From Roseibium marinum (GTDB taxonomy: Bacteria > Pseudomonadota > Alphaproteobacteria > Rhizobiales > Stappiaceae), in contig NZ_PPCN01000019.1 in NCBI RefSeq assembly GCF_002906165.1, forward strand, positions 1 to 64,000: a DNA stretch of 64,000 bases. Reading direction: 5' to 3'. Positions 1-7,987 of the stretch are shown in pieces. Below the pieces are notes generated by a model, which was not told where the DNA came from, searched no databases, and was given only the letters and a program-made list of their open reading frames with translations. Each line of letters starts with the position of its first letter. The first letter of the stretch is position 1. The translations under genes and the position numbers were made by a program.

Positions 1-90
1 CGCCAGTTCCGACACCGTGCGCTCACCCTTCAAGGCCTCCAGCGCAACGCGAGCCTTGAAGCCCGCATCATGGTTCCTGCGTTTCGACAT
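1..90 (-). pseudogene. IS3-family transposase OrfA, N-terminal part (runs off left edge)
   Basis: Read on the minus strand from an ATG at 88-90, the frame gives MSKRRNHDAGFKARVALEAL followed by KGERTVSELA. This is the typical helix-turn-helix start of IS3-family OrfA proteins, which bind the element ends and are joined to OrfB by frameshifting. A GGAG-like ribosome binding site lies just upstream (about 97-103). The rest of the element is outside the window, so intactness cannot be judged. It is probably the same kind of element as the OrfB remnant at 18233-18946, but I cannot prove this. Confidence 0.8.
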
Positions 91-192
91 AGTCCAATCT
101 CCTCGTTCATGGAGACCAGCAGACGTCAAATCGTAGCTTCCGTCACTGTCCGATTTTCGGGGAGGTGCTCAATATGGGAGCGATGAAGCTAC

Positions 193-372
193 TTGAGTAA
201 CGATCCCCTAATAAAGGCAGATGCCACACCACGGGCGTCGGCGCTTATGGAAAGCCTTCGGGATCTAGGTTATTCGCTGCCGACAGCACTAGCGGACGTA
301 ATCGACAATGCTATTACGGCGGGCGCATCCCCAGTTCAAATTCTCGCAAATACCATAGCCAAAGATCCATAA
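193..372 (+). pseudogene. N-terminal stub of a GHKL/MORC-type ATPase
   Basis: An open frame starting at a TTG (193) reads as a short leader, then DATPRASALMESLRDLGYSL and PTALADVIDNAITAGAS, and stops at 370-372. This matches the first helix and the N-box (the ADVIDNAI Asn that binds Mg-ATP) of GHKL ATPases of the HATPase_c_3 type. Those ATPases occur with Z1-domain, Vsr-like and DNA methylase genes in repair or defence islands. Only about 60 residues remain, and the G1/G2 boxes and all downstream domains are missing. The IS3 orfA fragment lies immediately to its left. I infer a decayed remnant; the family assignment rests on one motif region. Confidence 0.55.
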
Positions 373-382
373 ATTGCTGATA

Positions 383-1495
383 CTAATAACTAAAGTTAAT
401 CTTGACCATGAACTGTTCCTGCCTGCTTTGTGGCAGTTCATGTTTGCGGCCGCTTACGAATTCGACGCCTAGCGATGTTGTCTGGGTTTCGTTCAGGAAT
501 AGAGCTGCAGCAGCTGAATAGTGGTTGGTGGTCTCGCCATGCAGGGCGTCCCAGAACTGCAGAGTTTCAGCCGACAGACGAAAACCATTCGGCAATGCCT
601 TTACCTTGTCCTCGTAGACAGCGCCGAGCCGACCTCCAAGCCAAACATAGCCACTGTCTTCGATGGAACTGGAGTTAACAGCGTTGGGAAACGCAAATGC
701 ATCCAGAATACCGTTCACCTGAAAAAAGAACTTCCGATTGCTATCCTTCGGTTTGAGGTATGAATTCAGGTATGCGGTCGCGTGGACGGGTGTTACACGC
801 AGTTCGGCGCCGATTGCATGGGTGTCGAAGTTCAGATCCGGCTGATAGTAGCCTGCCAGGTCCCAGATCGTCTGGTCGAAAATGCCTCTTGTCCATGCTT
901 CGGCCTCGACCCCGAAACGGGCAAAACCTTCATGGTTCTGCGTTGAATTCAAGGTGCCGTCGACTTCCGCGAAGACCGCCAGGGCTGCGTCGTCGAGGAC
1001 ATCCTGCATTGTCCGTTGTGCTGGTGGCGTGGCCACTCTCCCAGGCTCGATCAAGACGTATCCAAGGACGCCTTTCAAAGTTCCACTGGAACCACCGTTT
1101 TCAAAATCCTCTGTATAGCTGATCGAAGCGCCACCCGACTTCTCCCTGTTTTCAGGACAATCAAGAAACGCAATATTTCTCAGGCTGTCCCGGAGGAACA
1201 CCCTTTGACTCAGGTCGCACTTAACCGCGTCCGGAAAAAGGGCAGCCTTCACGTCTTCGGTCGGAATCTGGTCCGGATTCCCGCGTTCGCGCTCCAGCTT
1301 GTTGAGCGCAAAGAAAACTGAGGCCACGCGATCTTCTGTCCCATAAGGACCAAGATCGTTTCTAAGATTCACCCTTTCCTGGCGTGACAATTTCCCATCG
1401 TTATTCTCATCGTAGTCGTCCAGCTCAAATGTCTTCGCGTGTGCGTACGTTGAGACGAACGAGGCAAGCAGGAGAAGTCTTACTTGTTTCAACAT
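383..1495 (-). CDS. Exported EF-hand protein with predicted outer-membrane beta-barrel
   Basis: The 370-residue protein begins with a signal peptide (hydrophobic residues 5-17, probable cut after AHA at 20). A single canonical EF-hand loop follows at residues 29-40 (Asp29, Asn31, Asp33, Gly34, Glu40), so Ca2+ binding is likely. From about residue 190 the sequence alternates polar and aromatic residues in strand-sized pieces and ends in NFSY. A terminal aromatic residue of this kind is the usual outer-membrane-barrel signature. I recognise no enzyme domain. The start has a good GGAG site (AGGAGAG, about 1503-1509). The gene lies 11 bp downstream of the protease gene at 1507-3096 on the same strand, so the two are probably co-transcribed. 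Function is unknown; a calcium-dependent surface or porin-like role is inference. Confidence 0.75.
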   Translation of the reverse strand: MLKQVRLLLLASFVSTYAHAKTFELDDYDENNDGKLSRQERVNLRNDLGPYGTEDRVASVFFALNKLERERGNPDQIPTEDVKAALFPDAVKCDLSQRVFLRDSLRNIAFLDCPENREKSGGASISYTEDFENGGSSGTLKGVLGYVLIEPGRVATPPAQRTMQDVLDDAALAVFAEVDGTLNSTQNHEGFARFGVEAEAWTRGIFDQTIWDLAGYYQPDLNFDTHAIGAELRVTPVHATAYLNSYLKPKDSNRKFFFQVNGILDAFAFPNAVNSSSIEDSGYVWLGGRLGAVYEDKVKALPNGFRLSAETLQFWDALHGETTNHYSAAAALFLNETQTTSLGVEFVSGRKHELPQSRQEQFMVKINFSY

Positions 1496-1506
1496 GACCA
1501 GCTCTC

Positions 1507-3096
1507 CTATGCGACCACATTAAAACCAAGAGCATCGTAGATCCTGCCAACAGAAACTGCTGCCTGACCGAAGACCTGATCATTTCGAAAATCCTGGCTT
1601 TCTGCGATTATCCCGTCCTGTTGGAATTCATGATGGTTACGCACTGCGGCGGCGATAAACCCCCTGGCTGCTATCGGTGCCATGTAGTCCTTGAACTCAT
1701 GATCTGGCTCGACACCAGTGAAGACTTCGCTTCGCGCTATCAGAGCCCGCTTCAATCGGGGCCAGATATACTGCGTGACTGACACCGTGGTGCCAGGCAC
1801 GGCCCGTTCCGGGCGAACCCCGACGGCTCCCGGAGTAGCCAGTTGAAAGCCGGCTGAAAAGGGTGCATCTCGCATAGGAAATTGGGGCAGTGCTCGGCTC
1901 CGCCACCAGTCGCGCGGCGGGTCAAACGGACCCCAGGGCCCGCGCGGCGGCCACGGAAACGGACCGTGTGGTGGAACCGGCCAGGGGTGCGGCCAGGGTG
2001 TCGGACCGCCAGTCGGGCCATCTGGCCAGTCTGGCGGAAGAGACAATTCTCCACGCAGGCCGGACCTGCCACGTGCCGTCGTCGCAAATCTACCCACCTG
2101 GACTTCCGAAAGACCAAGCAAATCATCAAGCGTCGCAAGCCGAATGTTAAGACGCTCGGTCACAGAGGTCATGTTGCAGGCGATGGCATGTTCCGCCGAA
2201 GGGTTAGGATTAATCTCGCCGGCAAAATGGAGGCCGACAGCGCTTTTACCATCCGATCCGGTCCACACGCTCCCGCTATCCCCGCCACTTGAAAGTTCGA
2301 GATTGTCCGGATTACCGGGCTTTTCGGCAACGATCTTGAAACCTCTGATGTTCCTGGGCTCTTCGACTCCCGGACGGACTTCATACAGAATCCGGTAAAT
2401 CCCTTCCCCGTCGACACGCCCCTTGGTGACACCAGTTGTCCGCCCTGATTTTTGGACAGTTTCCCCCAGGCGGGAATCGCGGACTTCTTCCGGCAGATGA
2501 TTGATTGCAAACTGGAGTGGGAGCCATGGACGGTCCCCGGTCAACTCTGCGATTGCCGCATCGCCATCCAGACCGAGGATTGAATCTGTCAGACGGGCAA
2601 CAATGTTCTCCGGGGTCGGCGAAAGGTCATTGGCACCCGGCTGCAATATCGGATCTCCCGCACGTGCGGAAGCGCCTGCCAGCACATGCCAGTTCGAGAG
2701 AATTGCCGGCTGGCTGCTTGGTTCGTGAATTACGATCGTTCCGAGCGTTCCCGTACCACTGTCCGGTCGGCCGCATGAAATTCCGCCGACAAGTGTGGGT
2801 AGCCAGGCCCGGTGCTCGGTGGCCTGGGTAGATCTTGATGCCCTGTATGGACCCTGGATGACGTCGAGAGGAACGCCGTCTATGTCGCTGGGAAAAACTT
2901 CGGTCGCCTCGAGTTCGACCACCGGTATCTTTTCTTCAACATGAATCCGGACACAAAGCTCCTTCGTCGGTTCGTCACCATTCCAGCGGTACCCAACGTC
3001 AAACCCGGTGACGTTCTTGCGACGGGAAAACTTTTTCATGGCCAGTTCCATGGCCGCATCAAGCTCTTTTCGGGAAAATTTTTTATTCTCAGACAT
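1507..3096 (-). CDS. Trypsin-fold (S1-like) serine protease without signal peptide, Pro/Trp-rich linker
   Basis: The 529-residue protein has a chymotrypsin-like core with all three catalytic elements visible: His137 in SNWHVLA, Asp179 in GDAAIAE and Ser274 in GGDSGSVW. The context resembles the NAL1-type endopeptidases seen in plants and bacteria. Residues 1-100 form an N-terminal extension with no hydrophobic leader. Residues about 355-400 are a striking Pro/Trp/Gly-rich linker. The last roughly 110 residues form a separate unrecognised domain that ends in FNVVA. It is transcribed toward the EF-hand barrel gene and divergently from the holin-like gene at 3460. The missing export signal is odd for a protease, so it may act in the cytoplasm or be released by lysis or another route. 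Confidence 0.8.
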   Translation of the reverse strand: MSENKKFSRKELDAAMELAMKKFSRRKNVTGFDVGYRWNGDEPTKELCVRIHVEEKIPVVELEATEVFPSDIDGVPLDVIQGPYRASRSTQATEHRAWLPTLVGGISCGRPDSGTGTLGTIVIHEPSSQPAILSNWHVLAGASARAGDPILQPGANDLSPTPENIVARLTDSILGLDGDAAIAELTGDRPWLPLQFAINHLPEEVRDSRLGETVQKSGRTTGVTKGRVDGEGIYRILYEVRPGVEEPRNIRGFKIVAEKPGNPDNLELSSGGDSGSVWTGSDGKSAVGLHFAGEINPNPSAEHAIACNMTSVTERLNIRLATLDDLLGLSEVQVGRFATTARGRSGLRGELSLPPDWPDGPTGGPTPWPHPWPVPPHGPFPWPPRGPWGPFDPPRDWWRSRALPQFPMRDAPFSAGFQLATPGAVGVRPERAVPGTTVSVTQYIWPRLKRALIARSEVFTGVEPDHEFKDYMAPIAARGFIAAAVRNHHEFQQDGIIAESQDFRNDQVFGQAAVSVGRIYDALGFNVVA

Positions 3097-3459
3097 TGTT
3101 CAAACTCCATTTTCTCAAAAAATTCATTGAGGAGAGGCGGGAAACCCCGTCTGTGAAGAACAAGTCCCAGTTGTGATGTGAATCGACCGTGATTCAGAAA
3201 ATTACGGTATCTGTCGCAATCAGGCTCCCAAGCGACATTGCGATAGCTACTCTCGGAAGTTTTAGGGGGGAGCGGTCAGATAGCTGAACCAGTTCCTGCC
3301 CCAGAACTTCCCAGGTATTTTGGAATTAATACCTTGAACAATAAGGAGTTTCTGGCGCAAAGGCTTTTGTTCCACGCGTCGAACCCAATAGATTCACGAA
3401 CGAATTACGCCTAAGGAAGCAGTTTCCTCCCGTAGCAACACGAAAACGGGAGATTACTT
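3097..3459. other. Divergent intergenic region (about 360 bp)
   Basis: There is no credible gene here. It must hold promoters for the leftward protease gene and the rightward holin-like gene. A 7-bp inverted repeat, TCGCAAT (3214-3220) and ATTGCGA (3237-3243), could be an operator. The ribosome binding site for the rightward gene is the GGGAG at about 3449-3453. Confidence 0.5.
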
Positions 3460-3666
3460 ATGGCAGCAATGCAAACCGGCGCACCAACGCAAAAGGTAAT
3501 TGCTTCAACTGTAGCCGCCGCCTTCACAACCGTCTTGATCGGACTCTTGGACAACTGGATTCCGAGCCTGAACGCCAGCCAATTTAGCAGTGAAGTCGTT
3601 GTTATTGTTACTTTTTTTGTCGGCTACATGATGCCCCCATCCATGTCCGACCAAGTCGCGACATAG
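3460..3666 (+). CDS. Holin-like small membrane protein
   Basis: This 68-residue protein has two hydrophobic segments (about residues 14-31 and 44-58) joined by a short polar turn. It has a PTQKV start and a VGYMMPPS end. That layout (short N-terminus, A/T-rich first helix, second helix ending in Y-x-x-PP) is typical of small phage-type holin-like proteins, which open the inner membrane for endolysins. GGGAG precedes the ATG by about 7 bases. It lies 82 bp upstream of the haem peroxidase gene on the same strand. There are no phage structural genes nearby. The holin call comes from shape and motif; it could be an unrelated two-TM protein. Confidence 0.6.
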   Translation: MAAMQTGAPTQKVIASTVAAAFTTVLIGLLDNWIPSLNASQFSSEVVVIVTFFVGYMMPPSMSDQVAT

Positions 3667-3748
3667 ACGCTTTCAAACTTGGTCGCGAGAGGCAGTCGAT
3701 ACGTCGCTCGCGACAAGTATCCCGACGGCACAATTTATGGAGATTCAA

Positions 3749-5503
3749 ATGCTGTTTATCAAAGGACACGGCTATCAGGTGGTCGCTGATGGCGAAAACG
3801 AATGTGGAAATGCGTACTACTCTCAGGCAGCCGCCTGCGGTTTTTGCGGGAACGAAGACTATCCCAGCTGGGAGGACGCAGACTTCAGCAGTTTCGGCTA
3901 CTTCTTTCCCGGAGCACCACCGGCAAACGCTGACGATACGACGACCGGCGCCTTGGCCCTGCTCGCAGATGCAATGATCGATCAAGCGCCCGCAGTTGAC
4001 GACAACTCCAACATACCTGCTGTTTTCACCTATATCGGGCAATTCATTGATCACGATATCACGGCCAACACGGACCGGAACACATCCTTTTCGAACATCG
4101 ATATAAAGACCATCACACCGCTAAACCGTGCAGATATCATCGCAAATATCGCCAACTTGCGAACCGGCCGTCTTGATCTCGACAGTCTGTACGGCGGCGC
4201 GGCTGTCCAGGGCGCGTTCGCAAAAAAGTTTACGATTAGCGGATTATTACGGCACCCGGTGTTCAAAGCGAAGCTTCGCATTGGCAAAGACACGACGATC
4301 CCCGGTCAGGTTCAGACACCGCCAGATGATCCGGCACGGGATTTGTTGAGGCTCGGCCGCATCTTGCAGGACGGTACTTTGTCGGAAGACGATATTCTGG
4401 CGTTGCCGAAAGACCTTCGAGAGCAGTTCACTGACGGAGACGGTAAAGTTAATCCCCGCAGAGCAGTGATTGGCGATGATCGAAACGATGAAAACCTCGC
4501 TGTCGCGCAAGTTCATCTCGCCATGGCGCGTTTCCACAACGTGGTCATCGACCATTCCAATTCCATCGGCGGCCCTGGTGGGGACACCAGCGAAGAGGCA
4601 TTCGAATTCGCCCGCCAACAGGTTCGCTGGCAATATCAATGGCTGATCTTGAATGATTATCTGCCGCGTGTTTGCGATCCGGATGTCGTCGCAAACACAA
4701 TTCGGGACGGCGCGCCGGTATATTCCGAATTTTTCAAGGCAAACGGCGGAGACACAAACCGCCTTCCGATGCCGCTTGAATTTTCCGTTGCCGGTTTTCG
4801 CTTTGGTCATACAATGGCTCGGGCGGATTACGACTGGAACCGCTTCTTCGGCCGGAATGGCGACATCCTTCCCCGCGCCACGTTCCAACAACTCTTTCAG
4901 TTCACTGGAAACGGCGACATGCGCGGTGCGCCGACCCTTCCGTCGAACTGGCCTGCGGACTGGTCGCGAATGGCAGACGACAATCCTCCGTTCCCCGATC
5001 GTTTCACCCGCAAAATCGACACCCGTTTGTCGCCACCCTTGCTGAACATGGCCAACGCTCCCAATGGCATCCATGCCCGCCTGAAACATCTGGCGGAACG
5101 CAATCTGCGACGCGGATTGCTTTTGAACATACCGTCAGCGCAGGCTTGCCTCGATGGTTTCCGAAACGCCGGTGTCGATTTGCCAGCGCTGTCCCGAAAC
5201 GATTTGGAAGCCGGACCGGGCGGTGCTGTCCTGACTGACACCAATCTGATCGATCAGGTGCCGCTCTGGTACTATGTGCTGCGTGAAGCCGAAGTCCAGC
5301 GCGATGGCAAATCCCTCGGCAGCCTCGGCAGCCGTATTGTATCAGAGACCTTAATCGGTCTGGCCGTGTGTGATCCTGCAAGCTACTGGAACACGAAAGG
5401 AACAGGGCCCGATAACCGCTGGCATCCCCAGGACAATGTCCGCCCCAAGAATGAAGTGATCAACTCTTTCGCGAAATTGCTCAAGGCGAGCGGCGTTCTT
5501 TGA
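3749..5503 (+). CDS. Animal-type haem peroxidase (peroxinectin-like), no signal peptide
   Basis: The product belongs to the peroxidase-cyclooxygenase superfamily, which uses H2O2 to oxidise halides or phenolic substrates with a (usually covalently bound) haem. Counting from the upstream ATG at 3737, the distal His is His106 in GQFIDHD, the catalytic Arg is Arg249 in GDDRNDEN and the proximal His is His358 in FRFGHTMA. WLILNDYLP is also diagnostic. I place the start at 3749 because GGAG (3739-3742) overlaps the 3737 ATG and is correctly spaced for the second ATG. No signal peptide is seen at either start; many bacterial relatives are also leaderless and leave by non-Sec routes. A strong terminator follows. 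It probably shares a transcript with the holin-like gene. Confidence 0.9.
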   Translation: MLFIKGHGYQVVADGENECGNAYYSQAAACGFCGNEDYPSWEDADFSSFGYFFPGAPPANADDTTTGALALLADAMIDQAPAVDDNSNIPAVFTYIGQFIDHDITANTDRNTSFSNIDIKTITPLNRADIIANIANLRTGRLDLDSLYGGAAVQGAFAKKFTISGLLRHPVFKAKLRIGKDTTIPGQVQTPPDDPARDLLRLGRILQDGTLSEDDILALPKDLREQFTDGDGKVNPRRAVIGDDRNDENLAVAQVHLAMARFHNVVIDHSNSIGGPGGDTSEEAFEFARQQVRWQYQWLILNDYLPRVCDPDVVANTIRDGAPVYSEFFKANGGDTNRLPMPLEFSVAGFRFGHTMARADYDWNRFFGRNGDILPRATFQQLFQFTGNGDMRGAPTLPSNWPADWSRMADDNPPFPDRFTRKIDTRLSPPLLNMANAPNGIHARLKHLAERNLRRGLLLNIPSAQACLDGFRNAGVDLPALSRNDLEAGPGGAVLTDTNLIDQVPLWYYVLREAEVQRDGKSLGSLGSRIVSETLIGLAVCDPASYWNTKGTGPDNRWHPQDNVRPKNEVINSFAKLLKASGVL

Positions 5504-5517
5504 TCTGCCATGTCGCC

Positions 5518-5561
5518 AAGTGTTGGCGCGTGCCTCCCTGCGCCAACACTTCTTCTTTTTT
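5518..5561 (+). terminator. Rho-independent terminator after the haem peroxidase
   Basis: A perfect 12-bp stem, AAGTGTTGGCGC (5518-5529) with GCGCCAACACTT (5540-5551), has a 10-nt loop and runs straight into a T-rich tract (TCTTCTTTTTT). Confidence 0.92.
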
Positions 5562-5669
5562 GTTGATGACCCGAGACCCGATTTCCCTCTACTTCTACGC
5601 GGAGTCCGTTGGTTGATTGAAGTGCTACCCAACGTGCCCTCGAGGTGGGCTAGAGTTTTCCGGATCAAA

Positions 5670-6505
5670 TCAGGAACACAGGCTGGCTGCGTGTTCTGAT
5701 TTCATCAGATCCAACGGCACCTTGTTGCCGATGGCACCATGAGGTCTGTGATCGTTGTAGTCCTTGCGCCAATCCTCCAACTTTTTGGCAGCATCCGCAA
5801 GGCTGAGGAACCAGTGTGCATTCAGGCACTCCGCCCTGAACCGCCCGTTGAAGGCCTCGATGAAGGCGTTGTCCGTCGGTTTCCCCGGGCGAGAAAAGTC
5901 CAGCGTCACGCCGCGCTGGTAGGCCCATAGATCGAGATCCCTGGAGATGAACTCGGAGCCATGATCAACCCGGATCGTCTTCGGATACCCGATCCGGAGG
6001 CAGATAGTTTCCAGGGTTCTCACCACATCCTCGCCCCGATAACTGAACCGCGGATCAAGCGCCGGCACATAGCGGGAGAACGTGTCGATCATTGTCAGAA
6101 CGCGTATCTTCCGACCGGTTGCGAGCTGATCATGCACGAAGTCCATGGCCCAGACATCATTCGGTTCAACAGCTTCCTGCCGGTCTTCCCGGAGCTTTGC
6201 CTTCACCCTGCGCTTGGGATGTTTGTTCCTCAGTTTCAAGCCTAACTCATTGTAGATCCTCCGTGTTTTCTTCATGTTGATGAACCAGCCTTCCCGAAGC
6301 AACAAAACATGCACGCGTCGGTATCCGAACCGGACGTGCGTCTGGCAAATCTCCCTGATACGCTGTTCCAAAGCGGCCTGGCCGGATCGACGGGATTTGT
6401 AGCGATAGGTTGTCGGATCAAACCGGATCACCGCGCACGCACGGCGAATGCACACCGACCAGTCCGACCGCATCTCGTCGACCAGCGTTCTCTTCCGGGC
6501 AGGCC
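5670..6505 (-). CDS. IS3-family transposase OrfB (DDE integrase core)
   Basis: About 275 residues of the IS3 OrfB type are present. An N-terminal HTH_21-like part contains RFGYRRVHVLL, and an rve core carries the DDE triad: Asp in WAMDFVHD, Asp in RVDHGSEF and Glu in FIEAFNGR. The C-terminal region is intact (DYNDHRPHGAIG). The frame stays open upstream to 6671 but loses similarity there. In this family OrfB is made as a -1 frameshift fusion with OrfA, and only the last 19 codons of OrfA remain (6506-6565). The element is therefore 5'-truncated and probably immobile on its own. It sits between the peroxidase terminator and a broken trypsin gene. Confidence 0.88.
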
Positions 6506-6565
6506 TCAGAGCTTTCGTTTGACGATGTCCTGAAGCATCTCCTTGTCGAGAGACAGGTCCGCGAC
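6506..6565 (-). pseudogene. C-terminal tail of IS3 OrfA
   Basis: In the frame next to OrfB, the last 19 codons read VADLSLDKEMLQDIVKRKL and stop. This is the typical leucine-zipper end of OrfA in IS407/IS3-like elements. The rest of OrfA and the left inverted repeat are gone. Upstream of about 6590 the DNA belongs to a trypsin fragment on the other strand. Confidence 0.8.
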
Positions 6566-6590
6566 GGCCGAGGAACGGGCGCTCGGTCCG

Positions 6591-6788
6591 AGGATCATCA
6601 ATGGTAAGAGCGTCGTCCAGGATGACGACAACTGGCAATGGACCGTCTCGACGCCACATCTGCGGCGGCACCTTCGTGTCACCGAGCCTGTAGGCATCGG
6701 GTGCGCGAAGCCGAATCTCTACGGCGTCTACACGAGCGTCCTGGCCTTCCGCGACTGGATGGACAAGACCGTCAAGCCGAAGCTTTGA
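6591..6788 (+). pseudogene. Remnant of a trypsin-like serine protease gene
   Basis: The frame from 6591 reads RIINGKSVVQDDD, the mature N-terminus of trypsins (IVGG-like). In the +1 frame ICGGTFV follows (6658-6678), the strand before the catalytic His. Back in the first frame GIGCAKPNLYGVYTSVLAF then DWMDKTVKPKL and a stop form the typical trypsin C-terminus. The middle, with the catalytic His, Asp and Ser, is absent, so a deletion plus frameshift has removed about 150 residues. The upstream leader is cut by the IS3 remnant. It cannot encode an active protease. Confidence 0.75.
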
Positions 6789-7066
6789 GCACGCAACCCC
6801 GCCACAAGGCCTGTCTTTTCTCCTCCCGCATCAACTGCAGGGGCATTTCTTCGTTTGGGGGATGAGCCGGGCGGCATCTGGCTCAACGCAAAACCGATTC
6901 ACGCGGGACTCACACAGGGCGCTGTCTACTTGGGACAGATCACAAGAGGGCGTTGCATCCGGACCCGGTGGTCGTTCCGCAAGATCCGGATGACATCGCG
7001 GCTTTTGATTAAACAGGGTTGTAAGAGACCTTGGTGCATTGCCTGCAGCAAAAGGGAGTGAGGCAA

Positions 7067-7756
7067 ATGGCAGATCCAAAGACATATCTGTTCGACCTAC
7101 CCGGCGCCAAACGTCCGTCCAAGGCTACCATAAGGGAAGAATGGTACCCCGGTGTGAAGGACTATTGGGACCGGTCGACGAGCAGCCGGATTTTCGACGC
7201 GATCCTCGGGGTCAGAGCAGTGATCATCCACGCAACCGCAGGGCACAACTCGTCCGGCGCGATGTCGGTCATGCGCGACGGCAGGGCAAGCTGGCACTGG
7301 CTGGTGGCAGACGAAGACGAGGATGCTCACGGAAGCCACGTGTGGGCCTGCGCGCCCGAAGCGCGGGCCGCCTGGCATGTGCGCAATGCTGTCTCCGATC
7401 CGCGCGTCAACGGTGGCGCCAAAAGGGTCAACCACTGGAGCCTGGGCATCGAGATCGTCAATTCCCAGAAGCAGAGCCCGCTGGATCCGTTTTCGGACTG
7501 GCAGGTTGCGGAGACGGCACGGATTGTCCGCTATTGCTGGGCAAAGTATCCAAATCTTTCCCAGGTTGTCTCCCATGCCCTGCTCGACCCGTCACGGCGA
7601 TCGGATCCGGGAACGCATTTCCCTTGGGACAGTTTCAAGGCCCTCGTCCTCGACGGGCCTGCGGAAAAGTCGGTCGAGGAGCTCTTTCCGGGCGTTGCAG
7701 CGCTGAGCGAGTTGCCGTCGAGCCGCGGTATTGAGCTGTGCTGCACGGTGACCTGA
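7067..7756 (+). CDS. N-acetylmuramoyl-L-alanine amidase (Amidase_2/PGRP fold), leaderless
   Basis: The 229-residue protein is a zinc amidase that cuts the bond between N-acetylmuramic acid and L-Ala in peptidoglycan. The metal ligands appear to be His55 (VIIHATAG), His170 (VVSHALLD) and Asp180 in RRSDPGTHFPW; NHWSLGIEIVN is another family motif. The ATG at 7067 is preceded by GGGAGTGAGG, which favours it over an in-frame ATG at 7031. There is no signal peptide or lipobox. It therefore resembles a phage-type endolysin or an effector more than a housekeeping periplasmic amidase. It converges on the CHAP-like hydrolase gene, with a GC stem-loop between them. Confidence 0.88.
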   Translation: MADPKTYLFDLPGAKRPSKATIREEWYPGVKDYWDRSTSSRIFDAILGVRAVIIHATAGHNSSGAMSVMRDGRASWHWLVADEDEDAHGSHVWACAPEARAAWHVRNAVSDPRVNGGAKRVNHWSLGIEIVNSQKQSPLDPFSDWQVAETARIVRYCWAKYPNLSQVVSHALLDPSRRSDPGTHFPWDSFKALVLDGPAEKSVEELFPGVAALSELPSSRGIELCCTVT

Positions 7757-7931
7757 CGCGATGGTCCCGGGCGACGGGACTGTTGCCTTTGAAACCTCGT
7801 TACCATGCGAGGAGCGTCGTTGAGGCGGGGAAGGGGAAATTATTGTACCCAAAGATAATTCGGGCTGACAACAGCCTCCCAGAAAGCAGAGACAAAAACT
7901 ATTCCAGACTTTGTACTTTCCCCGCCTTGAC

Positions 7932-7960
7932 CCCCGGCCTTGTGCCGGGGACTTTCTTTG
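7932..7960. terminator. Probable terminator between convergent hydrolase genes
   Basis: CCCCGGC (7932-7938) pairs with GCCGGGG (7944-7950) around a 5-nt loop and is followed by ACTTTCTTTG. It lies between the amidase (plus) and the TIGR02594 hydrolase (minus), so it may serve both. The T-tract is imperfect. Confidence 0.6.
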
Positions 7961-7987
7961 ACACAGTCCGCAGATGTGGTGGAACAG

